Shown piece after piece: positions 58,499 to 64,000 of a DNA stretch of 64,000 nt. The DNA lies in NCBI GenBank assembly GCA_027023425.1, contig JALVVL010000010.1, positions 1 through 64,000 of the forward strand, given 5' to 3'. This stretch comes from Anaerolineales bacterium (GTDB lineage: Bacteria; Chloroflexota; Anaerolineae; Anaerolineales; DRMV01). Made by a program: the position numbers and the translations under genes. The notes below the pieces were generated by a model. The model did no database searches, was not told the origin of the DNA, and worked only from the letters and a program-made list of their open reading frames with translations. Position 1 is the stretch's first letter, and every line of letters starts with the position of its first letter.

Positions 58499-59569
58499 CT
58501 ACACTTTCTCTTCCGAAAGGCGCTCGCCCATCAAGCCCGTGGGGCGGAAAATGAGCACAAGCACCAACAGGGTGAAAGCGATAACGTCCTTCAATTGATA
58601 GGAAGCCGGTATGCCCAAGCCTTCCAAAATCAAACCCGGGCCAAGGGCTTCAAAAATCCCGAGAATAAAGCCACCCAGCATAGCGCCGGGGACATTGCCG
58701 ATGCCGCCCACCACCGCGGCAGTAAAGGCTTTGATGCCCGGAATGAAGCCCATAAAGAAGTGCACCTGCTTGAAAATCAAAGCATAAAGCACGCCCGCAA
58801 TGCCCGCCAGCGCCGCGCCCAGAATGAAGGTGTTGACAATCACGCGGTCCACATCAACGCCCATCAGCGAGGCAACATCTTTATCTTCGGCTACGGCGCG
58901 CATTGCCTTGCCTGCTTTGGTGTACTGCACATAGGCGTACAAACCAGCCATCAACAAGATTGAAAGGATGATGACCAGCAAGTGAACTTTGAGAATTCGC
59001 AGCCCAAACACCGAAGTTTTGCCCACGAAGATTTTCATATCGGGGTAGGCTTCCACACCAGAGCCGTAGAGGCCGCGGAAGGTGTACTCAATTGTGAAGG
59101 AAGCGCCGATAGCGGTAATGAGCGGCACAAGCCGGGGCGCTTTACGAAGTGGGCGATAGGCAACACGCTCGGTGATGAGCGCTACCACAACCGAAGTTAC
59201 CATTGCCAACAGCATTATCAACAAAAGCGAAATGATAGGGTGAGAGTTATAAATGCCATACTGGTTCAGTTTCGCGGCAAGGAAGTAACCGGTAAATGCA
59301 CCGGCCATAAAAATATCGCCGTGGGCAAAGTTGATCATAAAGAGAATGCCGTAAACCAGCGTGTAACCCAAGGCTATCAACGCATACACACCACCTTGGG
59401 AAATGCCAAAAACAACAAAATCCATCCACTGCTCTTTGGTGTAGTAAGCGTTGTGGATGGAACCAATCACCCCGATAACGGCGATGACTAAAATGGCGAG
59501 GCCGAAAAGCCACACCATAATATCTACCCAACTAAGTCGCTCAAGGAAATACTTGATTTTCTCGGACAT
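58499..59569 (-). CDS. livH: Branched-chain amino-acid ABC transporter permease LivH
   Basis: The other channel subunit, 356 aa with about eight membrane helices. Family motifs: GISQGGVYALIALGYTLVYG, INFAHGDIFMAGAFTGYFL, ERVAYRPLRKAPRLVPLITA, KAMRAVAEDKDVASLMGVD (coupling helix) and KAFTAAVVGGIGNVPGAMLGG. I chose the ATG at 59569 (AAGGAGG 8 nt upstream); a GTG two codons earlier is too close to the ribosome site. It follows livJ after a gap with a stem-loop and precedes livM by 15 bp. Confidence 0.95.
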   Translation of the reverse strand: MSEKIKYFLERLSWVDIMVWLFGLAILVIAVIGVIGSIHNAYYTKEQWMDFVVFGISQGGVYALIALGYTLVYGILFMINFAHGDIFMAGAFTGYFLAAKLNQYGIYNSHPIISLLLIMLLAMVTSVVVALITERVAYRPLRKAPRLVPLITAIGASFTIEYTFRGLYGSGVEAYPDMKIFVGKTSVFGLRILKVHLLVIILSILLMAGLYAYVQYTKAGKAMRAVAEDKDVASLMGVDVDRVIVNTFILGAALAGIAGVLYALIFKQVHFFMGFIPGIKAFTAAVVGGIGNVPGAMLGGFILGIFEALGPGLILEGLGIPASYQLKDVIAFTLLVLVLIFRPTGLMGERLSEEKV

Positions 59570-59643
59570 GCACACAGCCTCCTTGGTCTAAGGCGGCATT
59601 CACCCGTAGAGCGCCCAAAACACACGAATAAATAACAGCAGAG

Positions 59644-59682
59644 GAAGGGCACCGGCGGCGGACACCCACCGGCGCCCTTCTC
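59644..59682 (-). promoter_or_regulatory. Intercistronic stem-loop between livJ and livH
   Basis: AAGGGCACCGGCGG and CCACCGGCGCCCTT pair with two mismatches around a short loop, 22 nt after the livJ stop. There is no T-run. Stem-loops after binding-protein genes often protect the upstream message and lower expression of the permeases; that role is inferred here. Confidence 0.6.
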
Positions 59683-59703
59683 AAAGCCTACGAAGCCACT
59701 CGG

Positions 59704-60918
59704 TTACTTCTTCGGCCACACCGGCACGTACTTGCCGTTGATGATCTTGTTGATGTTGATCTTCGGGTCGGCGCAGTCACCGTACTGGTTGCAGGTGAGC
59801 GTGCCGGTCAAGCCCTTGAAGTTCTTGGTGCTGAAGAGAGCCTGGCAGAGAGCCTTGCGCGGGATGTGAATAGTGCCGTCCTTGTCCACCACGGCTACCT
59901 TCTTGATGGCGTCAAGCAACATCATGGTAGCGTCGTAGGCATGCAGGTGGAAGGCGCTGGGCGGCTCCTGCCCGTACTTGGCCTCGTACTTCTTGTTGAA
60001 CTCTTCGTTGTTCACAGCCGCGGGGCCAGAGAGGTACATACCCTCAGCCGCCTTGCCGGCCGCCTTGATGAAGTCGGGCGAGATCATGCCGTCAGAGCCC
60101 ATCAACACGGTCTTCTCCAAACCGGGCACCTCTTTGGCCTGCTGGGTGATCAAAGCGCCCTCTTGGATGAAGATCGGGTAATAGAGCACATCGGGGTGAG
60201 TGGCCGCGATCTTGGTCAGCACCGGGCGCATGTCGGTATCGCCAACGTTGATGGCCTCTTGAGCCACGCATTTGCCGCCCAATTGGGTGAAGACATCGCA
60301 AGCCACCTGCTGCAACTGCTCGGCGTAGGGGCTACCATCGTGAATGGTCGCCATAGTCCTCGCACCGAGCACCTTGTAGGCAAATTCGGCCACGGCCTTA
60401 CCCTGCACTTTGTCGTTGTGGGCAGTGCGCAGGTAGCACTCGGCGTGGGTCTTCGGCGCAGTCAGCGAGGGCGCAGTGTTGGAGGGCGAAATCATGGGGA
60501 TGTGAGCATCCGAAAGGATCTTGGATGCAGGCTCACCGGCGCTGGAGCAGTTGGTACCGATCACGCCCACAATGGACTTGTCGGCCGCCAACTTCTGCGC
60601 GGCGGTCTGGCCGCCCTCGGCGGAGCACTGGGAGTCTTCCTTCACCACCTGAATGGAGTGCTTGCCTTTCGCAAGCCAATCCTTGTTCGCGGCGGTGAAG
60701 TCATCCACGGCGATTTCAACGCCGCCCAGTGAGTCCACGCCCAGCGATTCATTCGGGCCGCTCAGCACCAGTGCGGCGCCGATCTTGATGGGCTGCCCGG
60801 GGGCAACGTTCACACAGCCGTACGGGTCTTCGCACTTGTACGAAGACTTACCGCATGCCGCCAGCACAACTGCTACCAGCAACACCACGGCAATTAAGAT
60901 GAACCAGCGTTTCTTCAT
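59704..60918 (-). CDS. livJ: Branched-chain amino-acid binding lipoprotein LivJ-like
   Basis: Captures the ligand outside the membrane for the Liv importer. Lipoprotein signal with lipobox LAAC (Cys22), then a two-lobe periplasmic-binding fold in 404 aa: IKIGAALVLSGPNESLGVDS, GVEIAVDDFTAAN, VGVIGTNCSSAGEPASKIL, ISPSNTAPSLT, MATIHDGSPYAEQLQQVACD, VLYYPIFIQEGALITQQ. It has an even number of extra cysteines (for example CEDPYGC, CSAEGG, CNQYGDC) that may form disulphides. A purine-rich GGAGGAGG tract precedes the ATG. First gene of livJHMGF with its own promoter at 60996-61024. The ligand could be another amino acid or amide. Confidence 0.93.
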   Translation of the reverse strand: MKKRWFILIAVVLLVAVVLAACGKSSYKCEDPYGCVNVAPGQPIKIGAALVLSGPNESLGVDSLGGVEIAVDDFTAANKDWLAKGKHSIQVVKEDSQCSAEGGQTAAQKLAADKSIVGVIGTNCSSAGEPASKILSDAHIPMISPSNTAPSLTAPKTHAECYLRTAHNDKVQGKAVAEFAYKVLGARTMATIHDGSPYAEQLQQVACDVFTQLGGKCVAQEAINVGDTDMRPVLTKIAATHPDVLYYPIFIQEGALITQQAKEVPGLEKTVLMGSDGMISPDFIKAAGKAAEGMYLSGPAAVNNEEFNKKYEAKYGQEPPSAFHLHAYDATMMLLDAIKKVAVVDKDGTIHIPRKALCQALFSTKNFKGLTGTLTCNQYGDCADPKININKIINGKYVPVWPKK

Positions 60919-60968
60919 GCTTCCTCCTCCTTTATAAGGAACACGAATTGGGATAGGATGGACAAAGA

Positions 60969-60986
60969 AGGGGCAAAAAAGCCCCT
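60969..60986 (-). promoter_or_regulatory. 5'-leader hairpin of the liv transcript
   Basis: AGGGGC / GCCCCT arms around a 6-nt T-rich loop, right at the expected 5' end of the livJ message. It may stabilise the transcript; with its T-run in the loop, not after the stem, it is not a standard terminator. Confidence 0.4.
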
Positions 60987-60995
60987 CCTGTGCTC

Positions 60996-61024
60996 ATTTT
61001 ACAGACAACAAGGGGCAAGGTCAA
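60996..61024 (-). promoter_or_regulatory. Sigma-70-type promoter of the liv operon
   Basis: On the - strand TTGACC (61024-61019), a 17-bp spacer and TAAAAT (61001-60996). Start of transcription near 60989, giving a 70-nt leader to livJ. Together with 3677-3705 the best promoter match in the window. Confidence 0.7.
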
Positions 61025-61101
61025 GCGCTCCCCGCAATCACCCTTATTTTTTTACGATGATTTTATGTTCCCGATGCTCAACAAGAGCAAAAGCCCCATT
61101 A

Positions 61102-61110
61102 TGGTAGAAT
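61102..61110 (+). promoter_or_regulatory. Extended -10 promoter of gyrB
   Basis: TGGTAGAAT, 30 nt before the GTG start of gyrB; no clear -35. Same TGN-TANNAT layout as the promoters at 8142, 24610, 32917 and 50318. Confidence 0.5.
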
Positions 61111-61140
61111 TAAGCCAGTGTGGAACTGTGGAGGTAACGA

Positions 61141-63057
61141 GTGACTCAATCTCAAAACAACTCTTACGACGCTTCCAGCATTCAAGTTTTAGAAGGTTTA
61201 GAAGCAGTACGCCGCCGTCCGGGGATGTATGTGGGCGGCACAGATTCAAAAGCCCTCCACCACCTCATCTACGAGGTGGTGGACAACTCTATTGACGAAG
61301 CACTGGCCGGAGCGTGCGACCGCATTGAAGTCATCATCCATCCCGACCAGAGCGTGACGGTGGAGGATAACGGCCGCGGCATCCCTGTGGATATTCACCC
61401 GCAGACGGGTAAACCCGCGCTTGAAGTGGTGATGACCACCCTGCACGCGGGCGGCAAGTTCGGCGGCGGAGGCTACAAAGTCTCCGGCGGCTTGCATGGC
61501 GTCGGCGTTTCAGCCGTGAACGCCCTTTCGGAATGGTGCGAGGTGGTGGTCAAACGCGATGGCTTCATCTACCGCCAGCGCTATAAGCAAGGCCGCCCCG
61601 TAACTCCGGTGGAAAAAATCGGCAAAGCCCCAAAAGGCCAAACCGGAACCCGCACCACTTTCAAGTTTGACCCTACCATTTTCAAGGACAATCTCTCTTT
61701 CAAATACGAAACGCTGGTGCAGCGCTTCCGCGAGATGGCTTTTGTTACCCGCGGCGTGACCATCCACTTTGTGGATGAACGCACCGACCGCGAAATGACC
61801 TTTTACTTTGAAGGCGGCATCAAGTCCTTTGTGCGCTACCTCAACCGCAACCGCCAGCCGCTCCATCCGGTCGTCCACGCCGAAAAGACAATTGAAAATA
61901 TCACAATTGAATTTGCCCTGCAATACACCGATGCCTTCACCGAATCGGTTTACGCATTTGCCAACACCATCAACACAGTTGACGGCGGCACACACCTAAC
62001 CGGAATGCGTAGCGCAATCACCCGCACGCTCAACGATTACGCCCGTAAAGCCGGTTTGCTGAAAGATTCCGACCCGAACTTCAGCGGTGATGATACCCGC
62101 GAAGGGCTCACCGCCATCGTGAGCGTCAAGCACCCCGACCCACAGTTTGAAAGCCAAACCAAAGTCAAACTGATGAACCCCGAGGTGCAAACTTACACCG
62201 CTCAGGTGGTGAGCGAAGCCTTTGGCAGGTTTTTGGAAGAAAACCCCTCGGCCGCGAAGGCCATAATCAAAAAATGCCTCACTTCGGCGAGGGCACGCAT
62301 GGCGGCGCGCAAAGCGCGCGACCTCGTCATCCGCAAATCCGCCCTTGAAAGCCTGACGCTCCCGGGCAAACTGGCCGACTGCTCCTCGCGCGATGCCACC
62401 AAAACCGAACTTTACATCGTGGAGGGCGAATCGGCAGGCGGCTCAGCCAAGCAAGGGCGCGACCGCCACTTCCAAGCCGTCTTGCCCCTGCGCGGCAAAA
62501 TCCTCAACACCGAGCGCGCTCGGCTGGATAAAATCCTTTCCAACAAAGAAATCAAAGCGCTCATTTCGGCGTTAGGCACCGGCATCGGCGAAGATTTCAA
62601 CATCCAAAACCTGCGCTACGGGCGCGTCATCATCATGACCGACGCCGACGTGGACGGCAGCCACATCCGCACCCTACTGCTCACCTTCTTCTTCCGCTAC
62701 ATGCTACCGCTGATTGAAGAAGGCCACCTCTACATCGCCCAGCCGCCGCTCTACCGCATAGCGGTCAAAAACAAGGTCTACTACGCCTACACCGAGGCCG
62801 ACCGCGAGCGCATCCTCAAAGAAATCGGTGACGGCGCGAAAGTCAACATCCAGCGCTACAAAGGCCTTGGTGAAATGAACCCACAGCAATTGTGGGAAAC
62901 CACAATGGACCCACAAAACCGCACCCTTTTGCAGGTCACGATTGAAGATGCGGCAGAAGCCGACCGCGTGTTCAGCATGCTAATGGGAAGCGAAGTGCCG
63001 CCGCGGCGGCGTTTCATCCAAACGCACGCGCGCGAAGTCCGCAATTTGGATATCTAA
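61141..63057 (+). CDS. gyrB: DNA gyrase subunit B
   Basis: ATPase subunit of the type II topoisomerase that introduces negative supercoils. The 638-aa product has the usual short-form length: [38 protein letters not shown] (ATP site), [58 protein letters not shown] (GyrB-type), [40 protein letters not shown] (TOPRIM) and a C-terminal [15 protein letters not shown]. The start is GTG at 61141, with GGAGGT 6 nt upstream. gyrA is not adjacent in the window. A protein kinase gene follows after 8 bp. Confidence 0.97.
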   Translation: MTQSQNNSYDASSIQVLEGLEAVRRRPGMYVGGTDSKALHHLIYEVVDNSIDEALAGACDRIEVIIHPDQSVTVEDNGRGIPVDIHPQTGKPALEVVMTTLHAGGKFGGGGYKVSGGLHGVGVSAVNALSEWCEVVVKRDGFIYRQRYKQGRPVTPVEKIGKAPKGQTGTRTTFKFDPTIFKDNLSFKYETLVQRFREMAFVTRGVTIHFVDERTDREMTFYFEGGIKSFVRYLNRNRQPLHPVVHAEKTIENITIEFALQYTDAFTESVYAFANTINTVDGGTHLTGMRSAITRTLNDYARKAGLLKDSDPNFSGDDTREGLTAIVSVKHPDPQFESQTKVKLMNPEVQTYTAQVVSEAFGRFLEENPSAAKAIIKKCLTSARARMAARKARDLVIRKSALESLTLPGKLADCSSRDATKTELYIVEGESAGGSAKQGRDRHFQAVLPLRGKILNTERARLDKILSNKEIKALISALGTGIGEDFNIQNLRYGRVIIMTDADVDGSHIRTLLLTFFFRYMLPLIEEGHLYIAQPPLYRIAVKNKVYYAYTEADRERILKEIGDGAKVNIQRYKGLGEMNPQQLWETTMDPQNRTLLQVTIEDAAEADRVFSMLMGSEVPPRRRFIQTHAREVRNLDI

Positions 63058-63065
63058 AGGCCAAA

Positions 63066-64000
63066 ATGCCCCTAAACCCCGGCGACATCCTGAACGGACG
63101 CTACAAAATCATTTCCATCCTCGGTCAGGGAGGGATGGGGTTTGTTTACCACGCCTTGGATACAAGCCTCAACATTGAAGTCGCCATTAAAGAAAACATT
63201 TTCACAACCCAAGAATACGCCGAGCAGTTTAAACGAGAGGCGCGGCTGCTTGCCGCCTTGCGACACCCAAACCTGCCGCGCGTAACCGACTACTTCGTCA
63301 TAGAACAACAAGGCCAATACCTGGTGATGGACTACATTCAGGGGGAAGACCTAAAAAAGCGCATTGAAAGAGAAGGCAAAATAGGAATTGCCGAAGCGGT
63401 AACAATAGGATTGGCGCTATGCGAGGCGCTGGAATACCTGCATTCCCAAGACCCACCGGTGATACACCGCGATATCAAACCCGGCAATGTGCGCATCACA
63501 CCCGAAGGGCACGTCTACTTGGTAGATTTTGGGCTTGCCAAAATAGGCGGGCGCGACCAACGCACAATAACCGGCGCGCAAGCAGTAACTCCCGGCTTTT
63601 CACCACCCGAGCAATACGGCTCAGGACACACCTCGGCCGTTTCGGATATTTACAGCCTTGGCGCAACCCTCTACACAGCCTTGAGCGGCGAAATTCCACC
63701 AGACGCCTTTGAGCGCGCATTAGACCAAGAAGAACTGAAGCCTCTTGACGAAATAAACCCCGAAGTGCCCTCGGCGCTTGCTCGTATCATAGAAACAGCC
63801 ATGGCGTTACAGCCCGGCGAGCGTTTTCAAACCGCTGCCGAGATGAAAGAAGCCCTTCTGAGCCTGAACTTGGTGCCCAACCAGCAGGAACACCTTTCGG
63901 AGCACGAATGGAGCATTGCCCCGCCACCACAGCCGGAACACTGGCGCACGGAAACCAAACCAGAAACAGAACTCCCGCAGGGAAACAAGCCACTCCCATC
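63066..64000 (+). CDS. Ser/Thr protein kinase (PknB type), 3' partial
   Basis: The frame runs off the window end after 311 codons. A eukaryote-type kinase domain fills residues ~10-275: glycine loop ILGQGGMGFVYHAL, Lys42 in EVAIKENI, the catalytic HRDIKPGN (134-141, Asp136), metal-binding DFG (154-156), activation segment TPGFSPPEQYGSG and SVSDIYSLGATLYTALSGE-like sequence. From ~275 the sequence becomes Pro-, Glu- and Gln-rich, probably a linker before a membrane segment or sensor domain outside the window. The ATG at 63066 has AAAGG a few nt upstream and lies 8 bp after gyrB, so the genes are probably co-transcribed. Substrates unknown. Confidence 0.9.
   Translation, partial: MPLNPGDILNGRYKIISILGQGGMGFVYHALDTSLNIEVAIKENIFTTQEYAEQFKREARLLAALRHPNLPRVTDYFVIEQQGQYLVMDYIQGEDLKKRIEREGKIGIAEAVTIGLALCEALEYLHSQDPPVIHRDIKPGNVRITPEGHVYLVDFGLAKIGGRDQRTITGAQAVTPGFSPPEQYGSGHTSAVSDIYSLGATLYTALSGEIPPDAFERALDQEELKPLDEINPEVPSALARIIETAMALQPGERFQTAAEMKEALLSLNLVPNQQEHLSEHEWSIAPPPQPEHWRTETKPETELPQGNKPLP

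Overview
The window looks like part of a Chloroflexota chromosome, most likely Anaerolineae-like. That placement is an inference from the gene set: a single-chain pyruvate:ferredoxin oxidoreductase, menaquinone genes, an isopentenyl phosphate kinase, a DUF11 surface protein fused to a sortase, a large Liv transporter, and very many short non-coding repeats. There is no rRNA, CRISPR array, transposase or prophage. One tRNA (Asn, anticodon GTT) is present.

Layout. 1-2.6 kb: two unrecognised secreted-type genes, the first cut by the window edge and the second cut short by a dispersed repeat. 2.8-11.6 kb: housekeeping and metabolism (SAM hydroxide adenosyltransferase, SHOCT-like protein, NifJ, rplS, a class I amidotransferase, murI, fabD, rpmF). 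11.7-22.7 kb: a GC-rich block with a two-gene molybdenum hydroxylase (xanthine dehydrogenase type), an orphan RHH antitoxin whose toxin is reduced to five codons, a four-gene BMP/nucleoside-type ABC transporter and a GntR/UTRA regulator. Together these suggest purine or nucleoside uptake and oxidation. 22.8-31.3 kb: a cyclopropane-fatty-acid-synthase-like enzyme, the sortase-fused surface protein, a GNAT protein, glucan phosphorylase and RNase HII. 31.3-46.1 kb: a glycosyltransferase operon, dtd-aroH-proC, pfkA, an ADP-forming acyl-CoA synthetase, scpB, a G5 lipoprotein, a UXS-GtrA-thioesterase operon, tsaC with a PfkB kinase, and IPK. 46.1-52.1 kb: PBP1C, a LysM protein, menA and menG, tRNA-Asn. 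52.6-60.9 kb: trmD with an ornithine cyclodeaminase-like gene and a Tat polysaccharide deacetylase, then a complete livJHMGF operon. 61.1-64 kb: gyrB and the start of a Ser/Thr kinase.

The most distinctive property is the repeat landscape. At least four non-coding families (a CACAGATTACACAGATTAG family, an 8-bp AACGACCT-type tandem, a multi-hairpin family marked by GCAGTTTCAACTGC, and a CCTCTCCC/GGGAGAGG palindrome) fill most gaps over 250 bp, including every gap inside the nucleoside transporter operon. They also trim genes: three unrelated proteins end in the same repeat-encoded tail (TTDYTD, then the same TAG), a toxin gene is removed after five codons, and several genes start directly against repeat sequence with no Shine-Dalgarno. 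No mobilising enzyme for these repeats is in the window.
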